Positions 27,277-36,141 of a stretch of 49,184 nt of DNA are shown piece by piece; position 1 is the stretch's first letter; every line of letters starts with the position of its first letter. The notes below the pieces were generated by a model. That model made no database searches. It was not told where the DNA came from and saw only the letters and a list, made by a program, of their open reading frames with translations. The DNA is from Tissierellia bacterium. Its GTDB lineage: Bacteria > Bacillota > Clostridia > Tissierellales > Tepidimicrobiaceae. Position numbers and translations under genes: made by a program. The DNA lies in contig DUMS01000043.1 in NCBI GenBank assembly GCA_012839745.1, forward strand, positions 1 to 49,184. Reading direction: 5' to 3'.

Positions 27277-28158
27277 ATGTTAGAAGGAATTATTGTAAAA
27301 GGAATTGGCGGATTTTACTATGTAAAAACTGAAGAAGGAATATTTGAATGTAGGGCTAGAGGCGTGTTTAGGGATAAGAATATTACACCTCTGGTTGGTG
27401 ATAGAGTAGCAATTAGGATTAACAAGGAAGATAATACAGGATATGTTGAAAAAATATTTGAACGTTCATCCCAGTTGATAAGACCTCCTGTAGCCAATGT
27501 CAGCCAGGCAGTTATAGTGATGAGCATTAAAAATCCAAGTATTAACTACTGGCTTTTGGACAGATTTCTGGTCATGGCAGAGCATGAAGGATTAAAAATA
27601 TGTATAATAATCAACAAATTAGATTTGGCAAGTGAAGATGAAATTAGAGAAGTTGAGGATATATATGCTAAAACCCAATATCCCCTTATAAAAACCAGCA
27701 TATTAAACGATAAAGGTATAGATGAGCTTAGAGATATTTTGAAGAACAATATTACAGTTTTTGCAGGACCTTCGGGAGTTGGAAAATCATCTTTATTGAA
27801 TAAACTCCATCCTGATTTCAGGCTTAAAACAGGAAATGTAAGCAAGAAGGCCAATAGGGGTAATCACACTACAAGGCATGTTGAACTCCTTTACACGGGT
27901 ATGGATAACACCTATGTGCTGGACACTCCAGGGTTTAGCTCTTTAAACCTGGATTTTATAGAGAAAGAAACTGAACTGGGAAGCTATTTTAAGGAAATAG
28001 ATAAATACAAGGATAAATGCAGATTCACAGGATGCCTTCATTTCATGGAACCTGATTGCGAGGTAAAAAGGCAGGTTGAAAAGGGCAATATAAGCGCCAG
28101 AAGATATAACAATTATCTGCAGTTTCTGGAAGAGATAAGAAACCTTAGGAGGTATTAA
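27277..28158 (+). CDS. rsgA: Ribosome small-subunit GTPase RsgA
   Basis: A 293-residue circularly permuted GTPase that assists late 30S maturation. The N-terminal OB fold covers about 1-70. The G motifs occur in the permuted order: G4 INKLDL near 112, then G1 GPSGVGKSSLLNKL near 165, then G3 DTPG near 220. The C-terminal zinc motif is C-x4-C-x-H-x5-C (CRFTGCLH...C). The start is ATG 27277 with AGGAGG upstream, nine bases after the kinase gene. RsgA is a known substrate of the PASTA kinase in related bacteria, which fits the gene order. Confidence 0.96.
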   Translation: MLEGIIVKGIGGFYYVKTEEGIFECRARGVFRDKNITPLVGDRVAIRINKEDNTGYVEKIFERSSQLIRPPVANVSQAVIVMSIKNPSINYWLLDRFLVMAEHEGLKICIIINKLDLASEDEIREVEDIYAKTQYPLIKTSILNDKGIDELRDILKNNITVFAGPSGVGKSSLLNKLHPDFRLKTGNVSKKANRGNHTTRHVELLYTGMDNTYVLDTPGFSSLNLDFIEKETELGSYFKEIDKYKDKCRFTGCLHFMEPDCEVKRQVEKGNISARRYNNYLQFLEEIRNLRRY

Positions 28159-28159
28159 T

Positions 28160-28810
28160 ATGGTAATGATTGCACCTTCCATTTTATCAGCAGATTTTGC
28201 AAATCTAAAGGAAGAAATAGAGAAACTGGAAAAGGGAGGGGCTGACTTTCTGCATCTGGATATTATGGATGGCATGTTTGTGCCAAACATAACTTTTGGC
28301 CCTCCTGTCATTAAAAGTATACGAAATATTACAGATATACCTTTTGACGTACATTTGATGATTGAAAAACCGGAAAGATATATAGAGGATTTTGTAAAGG
28401 CAGGAGCAGACTTAATAACTGTCCATGTGGAATCTACAACTCACCTGCATAGGACAGTTGAAGCCATTAAATCCTTTGGAATTAAGGCTGGAGTTGCATT
28501 AAACCCGGCAACACCTTTGGATTCTATTGAATACGTTCTGGATTATCTGGATTTGGTTTTAATTATGACTGTTAATCCAGGATTTGGAGGCCAGAAATTC
28601 ATTGAATCTACAAAGAGGAAAATTGTCAGAATGAAAGAAATAGTAAAAAGCAGAAATTTAAATCTACTTATTGAAGCTGATGGTGGCATTAAGCTTGATA
28701 ATTATAAGGATATTGTTAAGTGCGGGCTGGATATAATAGTTGTAGGATCGGGAATTTTTGAAGCAGAGGATATAACTGAAAGAACAAAAATGTTTAAATA
28801 TGGGGTTTAA
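28160..28810 (+). CDS. rpe: Ribulose-phosphate 3-epimerase
   Basis: A 216-residue TIM-barrel epimerase that interconverts ribulose 5-phosphate and xylulose 5-phosphate. Motifs are IAPSILSADFANL, HLDIMDGMFVPN with the metal His and catalytic Asp, DVHLMI, the NPGFGGQKF phosphate loop, and EADGGI near the C-terminus. The start is ATG 28160, one base after the rsgA stop, with TTAGGAGG inside the rsgA end, so translation is coupled. It is the last gene before the TPP riboswitch. Confidence 0.97.
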   Translation: MVMIAPSILSADFANLKEEIEKLEKGGADFLHLDIMDGMFVPNITFGPPVIKSIRNITDIPFDVHLMIEKPERYIEDFVKAGADLITVHVESTTHLHRTVEAIKSFGIKAGVALNPATPLDSIEYVLDYLDLVLIMTVNPGFGGQKFIESTKRKIVRMKEIVKSRNLNLLIEADGGIKLDNYKDIVKCGLDIIVVGSGIFEAEDITERTKMFKYGV

Positions 28811-28834
28811 ATTTTCTGTAAAATATGGTATAAT
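28806..28834 (+). promoter_or_regulatory. Promoter for the TPP riboswitch-thiT-thiN unit
   Basis: TTTAAA (28806-28811), a 17-base spacer and a perfect TATAAT (28829-28834), with extended -10 TGG. It overlaps the rpe stop codon. Transcription would begin near 28841, just before the aptamer. Confidence 0.7.
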
Positions 28835-28855
28835 GAGCTTGAAATTGAATATTGC

Positions 28856-28947
28856 AAAGCACTAGGGGAGCCTAAAAATGGCTGAGAGGGGAGAAAATCC
28901 CGACCCTTAAACCTGAACTAGGTAATACTAGCGTAGGAAAGTGTGTT
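28856..28947 (+). promoter_or_regulatory. TPP riboswitch (THI element) aptamer
   Basis: The conserved aptamer core is present: CTAGGGGAGCC, GGCTGAGAGGGG (with CTGAGA at 28882-28887), CCCTTAAACCTGA and TAATACTAGCGTAGGAA. The P1 stem is GCACT (28859-28863) with AGTGT (28940-28944). Thiamine pyrophosphate binding should favour the terminator at 28959-28996, shutting off thiT and thiN. Confidence 0.96.
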
Positions 28948-28958
28948 GATTTCTATCT

Positions 28959-28996
28959 ACCCATTACTGATATTCAGGTAATGGGTTATATTTTTG
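28959..28996 (+). terminator. Regulated terminator of the TPP riboswitch
   Basis: ACCCATTAC (28959-28967) pairs with GTAATGGGT (28978-28986). It is followed by TATATTTTT. It lies 12 bases after the aptamer and 16 before thiT, as expected for the expression platform. Confidence 0.88.
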
Positions 28997-29011
28997 CTGG
29001 GGGGAATTATA

Positions 29012-29551
29012 ATGAAAAAGTGGAGTACTAAAATGCTGGTTGAAGCAGGTATTATGATTGCATTAGCAATAATACTGGACAGAATAAAAATATACGAAGC
29101 ACCTCAGGGCGGTTCAGTAACTGCCGGAAGCATGATTCCAATATTCCTGTTTGCATTTAGATGGGGACTTGGGCCAGGAATTATTGCAGGAGCGTTATTT
29201 GGCTTATTGCAGCTAATGCTCGGAGGATGGTTTTTTTCACCTGCCCAGGCAATTCTGGAATACCCTGTGGCTTTTGGATTTCTAGGATTGGCAGGTATTT
29301 TTTCAAACTATGCCTACAGAGAAGATAAAAGTGGTATAATAGGTATTGTAGCTGGAGTTTTTTCAGGTGTTGCAATAAGGTTTATATGCCATCTGCTTGC
29401 TGGTGTAATATTCTTCAGTGAATATGCAGGCAGTCAGAATCCATGGATATATTCTTTATTGTACCAGGCAAGCTATTTGGTACCTGAATTCATAATATCT
29501 GCAGTAATACTGGCGTTAATATGGAAGCCATTAAGTAAAATTCCTAGATAA
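29012..29551 (+). CDS. thiT: Energy-coupled thiamine transporter ThiT (ECF S component)
   Basis: A 179-residue membrane protein with six hydrophobic helices, the substrate-binding S component of an ECF-type thiamine importer. Family motifs are YEAPQGGSVTAGSMIPI with the glycines and prolines of helix 1-2, FRWGLGPGIIAG, and the thiamine-binding WFFSPAQ/LEYP stretch near 75-90. The shared EcfA-EcfA'-EcfT energising module is not in this window, so it must be encoded elsewhere. The start is ATG 29012 with GGGGGG upstream; codons from 28994 are inside the leader. It lies directly behind the TPP riboswitch. Confidence 0.93.
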   Translation: MKKWSTKMLVEAGIMIALAIILDRIKIYEAPQGGSVTAGSMIPIFLFAFRWGLGPGIIAGALFGLLQLMLGGWFFSPAQAILEYPVAFGFLGLAGIFSNYAYREDKSGIIGIVAGVFSGVAIRFICHLLAGVIFFSEYAGSQNPWIYSLLYQASYLVPEFIISAVILALIWKPLSKIPR

Positions 29552-29563
29552 GAGGATGATAGG

Positions 29564-30199
29564 TTGAAAGCACTGCTTATATTAAACGGAGAGAAAATCA
29601 ACAAAGATATAATGCTGGCTCTAAGGGATGAATCCGAATTCATATTGTCAGCTGACGGTGGAACTGACTATTGTTTGGAGCTGGGAATTAAGCCAGATTT
29701 AGTTATAGGGGACTTGGATTCAATATCAGTTGGTACTTTGGAAGTATTGGAAAAGGCTAAAATACCAGTATATAAGTTCCCTGTCAAAAAGGACAAAACG
29801 GATTCTGAGTTATGCATAGAGTATTTAATGGATATTGGAGCTACGGAAATAACTATAGCAGGGGCAATAGGTAATAGAATTGACCATTCCATAGCAAATA
29901 TCCTTTTGCTGAAAAAAATAAATGATAGCGGGTTTAAGGGTAAAATAGTGCATAATTACAATACAATATATCTAATTAACAATGAGCTGGTATTAGACAG
30001 AAAGGAAGGATATTTTGTATCTATTATCCCAATAGAATCAAAAGGAATTACAGTAACATTAAAGGGATTTGAATATGAACTGAACAATACTAGGATAAAC
30101 TTTACATCTACCCATGGAATTAGCAATATTATTAGGGATAATAAAGGATACATAAAATTACATGAAGGCCAATGCCTAGTGATAGTGGCCAGAGATTGA
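29564..30199 (+). CDS. thiN: Thiamine diphosphokinase
   Basis: A 211-residue thiamine pyrophosphokinase that converts thiamine directly to thiamine pyrophosphate using ATP. Motifs are ADGGTDYCLELGIKPDLVIGDLDSI with the metal-binding Asp residues near 30-54, DKTDSELCIEY, and GAIGNRIDHSIAN near 100-112. The start is TTG 29564 with AGAGGATGATAGG upstream, 12 bases after thiT. Pairing with thiT under one riboswitch gives uptake followed by pyrophosphorylation, a salvage route. No de novo thiamine gene is nearby. It ends at a strong terminator. Confidence 0.95.
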   Translation: MKALLILNGEKINKDIMLALRDESEFILSADGGTDYCLELGIKPDLVIGDLDSISVGTLEVLEKAKIPVYKFPVKKDKTDSELCIEYLMDIGATEITIAGAIGNRIDHSIANILLLKKINDSGFKGKIVHNYNTIYLINNELVLDRKEGYFVSIIPIESKGITVTLKGFEYELNNTRINFTSTHGISNIIRDNKGYIKLHEGQCLVIVARD

Positions 30200-30231
30200 G
30201 ATAGGCTTTAATAAAAAGCCTATCTTTTTTA
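30200..30231 (+). terminator. Intrinsic terminator of the thiT-thiN unit
   Basis: GATAGGCTTT (30200-30209) pairs with AAAGCCTATC (30215-30224), followed by six T residues. The stem begins one base after the thiN stop. Confidence 0.92.
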
Positions 30232-30295
30232 TTTATATGTAAACATTGGTTTTATATATGAATATTATAGAGTAAACGATATGTGGGGTGATTAT

Positions 30296-30460
30296 ATGAA
30301 AAGGCATTTTTACAAGTATAAAAATAAAATAAACAGAATTGTAGGAATTGCATTGGCAATAATAGGCCTTTTAATAGTTATCAATGTATTGCCAGTTGAA
30401 TTCCTTCTGGTTCTAATTGGATTAGCCCTTATACTAATGGGCATACTCATAATGAAATAA
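30296..30460 (+). CDS. 54-residue two-helix membrane protein
   Basis: A short gene between two terminators: ATG 30296, ribosome site TGGGGTG at 30284-30290, stop TAA at 30458-30460. The product has a basic head (MKRHFYKYKNKINR), a hydrophobic helix at about 15-33, a short PVEF turn and a second helix at about 36-52, ending in MK. It looks like a hairpin-type small membrane protein. I do not recognise a family. It has its own transcriptional space between the thiN and rpmB terminators, but I see no convincing promoter. Confidence 0.6.
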   Translation: MKRHFYKYKNKINRIVGIALAIIGLLIVINVLPVEFLLVLIGLALILMGILIMK

Positions 30461-30501
30461 AATAGGCTTCCCATATCCTAATAATATTGGAAGCCTTAAT
30501 T
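30461..30501. terminator. Bidirectional terminator between the small membrane gene and rpmB
   Basis: AGGCTTCC (30464-30471) pairs with GGAAGCCT (30489-30496), with a 17-base loop and A/T-rich flanks that supply T tracts on both strands. The minus-strand tail (TATTTTATTT) suits rpmB. Confidence 0.75.
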
Positions 30502-30502
30502 A

Positions 30503-30694
30503 TTATAGTGCTCTTTCAACTTTTCCAGACCTTAAACATCTTGTGCAAACATTTATTCTTTTAGTAGCTCCATTTATAACAGCTCTAACGGTCCTTACAT
30601 TTGGAGCCCAGCTTCTGTTGCTCTTTTTATTTGAAAAGCTAACTTTGTTTCCAAATACTCTTCCTTTTCCGCATATGTCACATTTCTTTGCCAT
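30503..30694 (-). CDS. rpmB: 50S ribosomal protein L28
   Basis: A 63-residue L28. It keeps the zinc-type cysteines (CDICGK near the start, CTRCLRSGKV at the end) and the family core FGNKVSFSNKKSNRSW..NV. The start is the ATG at 30694, with AAGGAGGTG upstream on the minus strand; three earlier codons (MFY) overlap that site. It is a single-gene unit on the strand opposite to its neighbours, divergent from the asp23-like gene, as in many Clostridia. Confidence 0.96.
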   Translation of the reverse strand: MAKKCDICGKGRVFGNKVSFSNKKSNRSWAPNVRTVRAVINGATKRINVCTRCLRSGKVERAL

Positions 30695-30815
30695 ATAGAA
30701 CACCTCCTTAGATCAAACACTACAGGTATATTTTAACTCAATCCATAATAACATATTATATTGTAACACAAAGAATATTAAAAAAGCAACTATATTTACT
30801 GCAAAAAGAATTGTT

Positions 30816-30844
30816 TTGCATTTAGTTGAACAATTTTATATAAT
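30816..30844 (+). promoter_or_regulatory. Promoter for the asp23-fakA-recG run
   Basis: TTGCAT (30816-30821), a 17-base spacer and a perfect TATAAT (30839-30844), 46 bases before the start codon. Confidence 0.6.
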
Positions 30845-30889
30845 AGAATAAAATATAGCCATAAATAATATTTAGGGAGGAGATATTTA

Positions 30890-31246
30890 GTGCCAGCAAG
30901 AGAGAAGAATCAGTTTGGATATATTGACATAGATGATAATGTTATTGCCACCATTGCAGGACTTTCAGCCATGGAAAGCTATGGAATAGTAGGCATGGCA
31001 AGCAAAAATGCAACTGACGGGTTCTTTGAGCTTTTAAAGAGAGATAATCTATCTAAAGGGGTAAAGATATATTCAGACAAAAACGAAGTAATAATTGATT
31101 TACATGTAATATTGCAGTACGGAATTAAAATATCAGTAGTAGCGGAAAATATAATTGAAAAGGTCAAATTTAATGTAGAGAACTTGACAGGTCTAAAGGT
31201 TAAGAAAGTTAACGTCTATGTTCAAGGAATTAGAGTAGAAAAGTAG
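30890..31246 (+). CDS. Asp23/Gls24 family envelope protein
   Basis: A 118-residue Asp23/Gls24 (DUF322) protein, called YloU in Bacillus. Family motifs include NVIATIAGLSAMESYGIVGMAS near 17-38 and GIKISVVAENIIEKVKFNVE. The C-terminus has VKKVNVYVQGI. The proteins are linked to cell envelope homeostasis and fatty-acid use. The start is GTG 30890 with GGGAGGAG upstream. It is followed by the FakA-like gene 18 bases later, the conserved yloU-yloV pair. Confidence 0.94.
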   Translation: MPAREKNQFGYIDIDDNVIATIAGLSAMESYGIVGMASKNATDGFFELLKRDNLSKGVKIYSDKNEVIIDLHVILQYGIKISVVAENIIEKVKFNVENLTGLKVKKVNVYVQGIRVEK

Positions 31247-31264
31247 TATAAGGAGGTACAGTAA

Positions 31265-32926
31265 TTGAACATAACATATATAGATGGATTTATGCTAAAA
31301 AAAGCATTTATTGGTGCTGCAAATCTGCTGGAAAAAAATAAGGAAGAAGTAAACAGCTTAAATGTGTTTCCTGTGCCAGATGGGGATACTGGGACAAACA
31401 TGTATTTGACACTGAAATCAGCAGTAAATCAGATATCAAAATTGGATGATTATGAAGAAAGCATATCAAGAATTGCCCTGGCAGCAAGCAATGGTTCTTT
31501 GATGGGAGCAAGAGGCAATTCAGGGGTTATACTATCCCAGCTGTTAAGAGGATTTTCAAATGGCGTAAAGGGAAAAGAAAAATTGGATACCATTGCAATT
31601 GCAAATGCTTTCAAGATGGCATCAGACACTGCATATAAAGCTGTTATGAAGCCAACGGAAGGGACAATACTGACCGTTGCCAGAGAAAGTGCAGAATATG
31701 CTTTATCCATCTCAGATACAGAAAAGGATATACTAAAGTTCATGGAAAAGGTTATAAAACATGCCAATGAGGTTCTGGATAGAACTCCTGAAATGCTGAA
31801 GGTGCTAAAGGATGCAGGAGTAGTAGATGCCGGGGGAAAGGGCCTCATATTTGTATTAACTGGTGCATATTATGCCATTGCAAACAAGGAATTTGTTGAT
31901 ATGGAAGAAACAAAGAAAGAAATGGAAAAAGAAGTCACCCATGAAACTCCATTTTTAAAGGAACTTGATACATCAGATATTAAATATGGATATTGTACTG
32001 AGTTCATGATAAACACAAACATAGATGACTATGATGCATTTAGAAATGAAATTTCAGCATTTGGAGATTCACTATTGGTAGTAGGTGGAGAAGGTTTAAT
32101 AAAGGTTCATATACATACAAATAATCCTGGAATAGTTTTGGAGAAAGCATTAAACCTTGGAGAATTAAGCGATATTAAAATAGACAACATGAGATATCAG
32201 CACAGGCATATACTAGCTAAGGAAAATGATACAGAAGTGCATGTGGAAAGCAAAAATGAAAAGGCATATAAGAAGTACAGCTTTATATCTGTTTCTGTTG
32301 GAGAAGGACTGGATAACATATTCAAGGAGCTTAATGTAGATTGCATAATACCAGGCGGTCAAACTATGAACCCAAGTACTGAAGATATATTAAATGCCAT
32401 TGAAAAAGTAAATGGAGAATATATAATTGTTTTGCCCAATAACGGAAATATTATTTTAGCTGCAGAACAGGCAAGGGAATTATCAAATAAAAACGTGTAT
32501 GTGCTGCCTACAAAAACCATACCTGAAGGCATATCAAGCTTAATAGCATTTGACCCGGAACTGGAAGTAGAGGAAAACATAGAAAATATGAAGGAAGCAT
32601 TTAAACATGTAATAACAGGGCAGGTTACCTATTCAGTAAGGGATTCTGAAATAAACAACAAGAAGATAAACAAAAATGATATAATAGGAATATCTAAAGG
32701 AGAAGTAGTTTCCAATGGAAATAACATAGAAGAGGTATCCTTTAATTTAATTAAAAGCATTGTAAATGAAAACTCTTCTCTCATTACCATTTACTATGGA
32801 AATGGAATTGAAGAAGACGAGGCAGAGAGATTAGCTGATTTGATAAAGTCAGAGTATGAAGATTTTGATGTGGAAGTCCTATACGGTGGCCAACCGCTAT
32901 ATTACTATATATTCTCAGTAGAATAA
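31265..32926 (+). CDS. DAK2-domain fatty acid kinase catalytic subunit (FakA/YloV)
   Basis: A 553-residue protein of the FakA/YloV family. The N-terminal Dak-type nucleotide-binding domain (about 8-200) has NVFPVPDGDTGTNM with the metal-binding Asp residues, SLMGARGNSGVILSQLLRG, and DAGVVDAGGKGL. The C-terminal DegV/EDD-like region follows (GGEGLIKVHIHTN, CIIPGGQTMNPST). FakA phosphorylates fatty acids carried by a FakB (DegV) protein and supplies acyl-phosphate to PlsX/PlsY. plsX is at 41304; no FakB gene is seen here. The start is TTG 31265 with AAGGAGGTACAG upstream. Confidence 0.93.
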   Translation: MNITYIDGFMLKKAFIGAANLLEKNKEEVNSLNVFPVPDGDTGTNMYLTLKSAVNQISKLDDYEESISRIALAASNGSLMGARGNSGVILSQLLRGFSNGVKGKEKLDTIAIANAFKMASDTAYKAVMKPTEGTILTVARESAEYALSISDTEKDILKFMEKVIKHANEVLDRTPEMLKVLKDAGVVDAGGKGLIFVLTGAYYAIANKEFVDMEETKKEMEKEVTHETPFLKELDTSDIKYGYCTEFMINTNIDDYDAFRNEISAFGDSLLVVGGEGLIKVHIHTNNPGIVLEKALNLGELSDIKIDNMRYQHRHILAKENDTEVHVESKNEKAYKKYSFISVSVGEGLDNIFKELNVDCIIPGGQTMNPSTEDILNAIEKVNGEYIIVLPNNGNIILAAEQARELSNKNVYVLPTKTIPEGISSLIAFDPELEVEENIENMKEAFKHVITGQVTYSVRDSEINNKKINKNDIIGISKGEVVSNGNNIEEVSFNLIKSIVNENSSLITIYYGNGIEEDEAERLADLIKSEYEDFDVEVLYGGQPLYYYIFSVE

Positions 32927-32931
32927 TATTA

Positions 32932-32958
32932 CCCTACCATCTGGTAGGGATTTTATTT
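32932..32958 (+). terminator. Intrinsic terminator between fakA-like and recG
   Basis: CCCTACC (32932-32938) pairs with GGTAGGG (32943-32949), with loop ATCT and tail ATTTTATTT. Confidence 0.75.
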
Positions 32959-32984
32959 AAAAAGCTGGAGTCGAGGGGATTGTA

Positions 32985-35027
32985 ATGGATATTCAATATG
33001 TTAAAGGTGTTGGGCCAAAAAAAGCATTACTGCTTAAAAGGCTGAATATATACACTGTAGAGGATTTGTTGTATTATGTACCTAGAGATTATGATGACAG
33101 AAGTGAATTTAAGATTATAAGCCAATGCAGAAGTGGAGAAAAGGTAAGCTTAAAAGTACAGGTGTGTGGATACCCTACTACATCGAAACCTAGAAAGAAT
33201 CTGTCTATTATTAAAATCCCGGTAAGGGATAAGACTGGACATGCAACATTAGTATGGTTTAATCAGGATTATATAACAAGTAAGATTTCATTTGGAGATA
33301 TTCTCACAGTAAACGGGAAGGTTAATGTTTTTGGCAATGAAGTGCAGATAATGAACCCTGTATTTGAAAAAGGAAACAGCAACATGATTGGGAGGATAAT
33401 ACCAATATATTCTCTAACAGGGAATCTTACAAACAGCGAAATGATAAGGATAATGAGCAATGCAATATCTTCACATATTAGTTCCATTAAGGAAAAGCTT
33501 CCTGAGGATTTAAGAGATGAACTGGATTTAATGCCCATTGAAGAAGCTATAAGAAACATACATTTTCCTGAAAGCCGTGACCATTACATTAGAGCAAGAA
33601 GAAGGCTTGTTTTTGAGGAGCTTCTTATACTTCAACTGGGCTTATTTTTGATAAAGAGCAGAACCAAGGAATTATATCGTGGTATTAAGTTTCCTCCTGA
33701 TAATGAGGTTTACAGTTTTATTAACAGATTGCCATTTAAATTGACAGATGCCCAAATGAGAGTTTTTAAGGAAATAGAGAAGGATATGGAAAGTGAGGAG
33801 CAGATGAATAGGCTTGTTCAGGGAGATGTAGGTTCCGGCAAGACCATTGTAGCAGTTCTTGCAATGCTTAAGGCATGGAGAGCAGGGTATCAGTCAGTCA
33901 TGATGGCTCCTACAGAAATACTGGCTACACAGCATTATGAATCTGTATCAAATTTCTTGAAGGATTATGATATTAATATTAAACTATTAATTGGAAGCAT
34001 TAGCAGCAGGGAAAAAGAGGAGATATTAAGAGGATTGAAGGAAGGAAGTATCGACATATTAATAGGAACACATGCAGTTATTCAGGACAAGGTGGAATTT
34101 TTTAGGCTTGGTTTAGCCATAACTGATGAACAGCACAGATTTGGAGTAAAACAGCGTGCAATTTTAAGCCAAAAGGGAGATAATCCTGATATACTGGTTA
34201 TGACAGCGACTCCAATACCAAGAACATTAGGGTTGATATTATATGGTGATTTGGATATTTCTATTATAGATGAGCTTCCCCCAGGCAGAAAGCAGATAGA
34301 AACCATTGCTGTTGGGACAAATATGATTGACAGGGTAAATGCATTTGTAAAGAAACAGATATTAACAGGAAGACAGGCTTATATAGTAACACCATTAATA
34401 GAAGAGAATGAAACCATGGACTTGCAATCTGCAGATGAATTGTACAGGAAGTTGAAGGATGATGTATTCAGTGAATTCAGGGTTGGATTGCTCCACGGAA
34501 AGATGAGGCCTTCAGAAAAAGACGAAGTCATGGAGAAATTTGCAAAGGGAGAACTGGATATACTGGTTTCCACAACTGTCATAGAAGTTGGGGTAAATGT
34601 GCCTAATGCAAATATAATGGTAATACATAACGCCGAGAGATTTGGGCTGGCTCAGCTTCACCAACTGCGCGGAAGAGTTGGAAGAGGCGAATATCAGTCC
34701 TACTGCATATTGATTAACGGCAGCAACTCCAGGATATCAAGGGAAAGAATGAGAATACTTCAAAAGTCAACAGATGGCTTCTATATATCGGAAAAAGACC
34801 TGGAATTAAGGGGACCAGGAGAATTTTTCGGAACAAAGCAGCATGGTTTGCCGGATTTGAAGATTGCAAATTTGTTTACAGATATGGATATACTAAAGAT
34901 TGCACAGAAAAAAGCCAGGGATGTACTAAATGAAGATAAGCTTTTGCTAAGTGAGAAATACTTTTACTTAAGGCAAAGCATCATAGATATGTTTAAAGAT
35001 AGTATAAAAGATTTAATTTTTAACTAA
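32985..35027 (+). CDS. recG: ATP-dependent DNA helicase RecG
   Basis: A 680-residue RecG that remodels stalled forks and Holliday junctions. The N-terminal wedge/OB region (about 1-230) begins [15 protein letters not shown]. Helicase motif I is [15 protein letters not shown] near 281, motif Ia [11 protein letters not shown], motif II DEQHRFG (a DEQH box), motif [12 protein letters not shown], and motif [11 protein letters not shown]. The C-terminus has [15 protein letters not shown]. The start is ATG 32985; only a weak GGGG-type ribosome site is upstream (TCGAGGGG). It follows a terminator, so some readthrough or a local promoter is needed. Confidence 0.97.
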   Translation: MDIQYVKGVGPKKALLLKRLNIYTVEDLLYYVPRDYDDRSEFKIISQCRSGEKVSLKVQVCGYPTTSKPRKNLSIIKIPVRDKTGHATLVWFNQDYITSKISFGDILTVNGKVNVFGNEVQIMNPVFEKGNSNMIGRIIPIYSLTGNLTNSEMIRIMSNAISSHISSIKEKLPEDLRDELDLMPIEEAIRNIHFPESRDHYIRARRRLVFEELLILQLGLFLIKSRTKELYRGIKFPPDNEVYSFINRLPFKLTDAQMRVFKEIEKDMESEEQMNRLVQGDVGSGKTIVAVLAMLKAWRAGYQSVMMAPTEILATQHYESVSNFLKDYDINIKLLIGSISSREKEEILRGLKEGSIDILIGTHAVIQDKVEFFRLGLAITDEQHRFGVKQRAILSQKGDNPDILVMTATPIPRTLGLILYGDLDISIIDELPPGRKQIETIAVGTNMIDRVNAFVKKQILTGRQAYIVTPLIEENETMDLQSADELYRKLKDDVFSEFRVGLLHGKMRPSEKDEVMEKFAKGELDILVSTTVIEVGVNVPNANIMVIHNAERFGLAQLHQLRGRVGRGEYQSYCILINGSNSRISRERMRILQKSTDGFYISEKDLELRGPGEFFGTKQHGLPDLKIANLFTDMDILKIAQKKARDVLNEDKLLLSEKYFYLRQSIIDMFKDSIKDLIFN

Positions 35028-35040
35028 TGCTATTAATCTT

Positions 35041-35068
35041 TTGACAAAATATGATACAATAATACCAT
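35041..35068 (+). promoter_or_regulatory. Possible promoter for rsmD-coaD
   Basis: A perfect TTGACA (35041-35046), a 16-base spacer and TACCAT (35063-35068, 4/6). It lies just after the recG stop and 17 bases before the rsmD start. Confidence 0.55.
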
Positions 35069-35084
35069 AAAATGAGGTGGTCTT

Positions 35085-35645
35085 TTGAGAGTGATTGCAG
35101 GTGAGAAGAAAGGGTTTAAGTTGAAAGCACCCAAAGGAATGAATACCCGACCTACTGAAGACAGAATAAAGGAGTCCCTGTTTAATATAATAAGAAGTAT
35201 TAAAAATGAAGCAGTAGTATTAGATCTCTTTGCTGGTTCCGGTGGAATAGGAATAGAATTTTTAAGCAGGGGTGCAGTAAAATCATATTTTGTCGATAAT
35301 TCATATGAAAGCATACAATGCATAAAGGATAACCTATTACATACAGGACTGTTTGATAAGGCTGAAATAATTAAGAAAAATGCTTTTAATGCTTTAAAGG
35401 AGTTTAACAATAAAAGAATTAAATTTAACTATATATTTGCAGACCCACCCTATGGGAAGGGATTAGCCTTGGATATACTAAAAGCTATAGATAGCATGGA
35501 TATTTTAAAGGAAGATGGCTTATTGATAATTGAACATGAAAAAAATATAATGTTAGAGGATGAATCCATATTTAGGCTCATTAGGAAAGACCACAGAGAA
35601 TATGGATTTAAGTCTTTATCTTTTTACACAATTAGACAAGTTTAG
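35085..35645 (+). CDS. rsmD: 16S rRNA (guanine-966 N2) methyltransferase RsmD
   Basis: A 186-residue SAM-dependent methyltransferase. It begins MRVIAGEKKGFKLKAPKG (the family N-terminus), then TRPTEDRIKESLFNII. Motif I is VLDLFAGSGGIGIEFLSRG near 44-62, and the catalytic motif is FADPPYGKG near 121. It methylates G966 of 16S rRNA in the free 30S subunit. The start is TTG 35085 with GAGGTGG upstream. The gene is followed by coaD eight bases later, the very common rsmD-coaD pair. Confidence 0.96.
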   Translation: MRVIAGEKKGFKLKAPKGMNTRPTEDRIKESLFNIIRSIKNEAVVLDLFAGSGGIGIEFLSRGAVKSYFVDNSYESIQCIKDNLLHTGLFDKAEIIKKNAFNALKEFNNKRIKFNYIFADPPYGKGLALDILKAIDSMDILKEDGLLIIEHEKNIMLEDESIFRLIRKDHREYGFKSLSFYTIRQV

Positions 35646-35655
35646 GAGGTATATG

Positions 35656-36141
35656 ATGGTTGTTATTTATCCAGGAAGTTTTGATCCAGTAACATACGGG
35701 CACATAGATATTATAAACAGGTGTGCTAAAAAATTTGATAAGGTAATAGTATCCGTATTGAATAACAGTTCCAAGAAAAACATGTTTACAGTTGATGAAA
35801 GGATGGATCTTTTAAAGAAGGTATTGGAAAATTATGACAATGTGGAAATAGATTCTTTTAATGGCTTGCTGGTAGACTATGCCAAAAAGAAAAACTGCTC
35901 GCTAATAGTAAGAGGATTAAGGGCTGTTTCAGATTTTGAATATGAAATGCAAATGGCTCTTGTCAATAAAAAATTGGCAAAGGACATAGAAACCATATAT
36001 ATGGTGGCTCAGGGCGAATATTCCTATTTGAGTTCCAGCATAGTAAAGGAAGTAGCTACCTTTGGAGGGGACATATCCTGCTTTGTTCCCAAAGTGGTAG
36101 AGAAAGCATTAAGAGAGAAAATAAAAGGGGGTCAGGGTTAA
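35656..36141 (+). CDS. coaD: Phosphopantetheine adenylyltransferase
   Basis: A 161-residue nucleotidyltransferase making dephospho-CoA from 4'-phosphopantetheine and ATP. Motifs are YPGSFDPVTYGHIDII with the catalytic THH-like T..GH near 10-19, RGLRAVSDFEYEMQMA, and YSYLSSSIVKEVA near 124-136. I place the start at ATG 35656, six bases after AGGAGGT; ATG 35653 is in frame but too close. The stop touches the following gene, whose ATG is at 36142. It is the partner of coaBC at 16174. Confidence 0.96.
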   Translation: MVVIYPGSFDPVTYGHIDIINRCAKKFDKVIVSVLNNSSKKNMFTVDERMDLLKKVLENYDNVEIDSFNGLLVDYAKKKNCSLIVRGLRAVSDFEYEMQMALVNKKLAKDIETIYMVAQGEYSYLSSSIVKEVATFGGDISCFVPKVVEKALREKIKGGQG

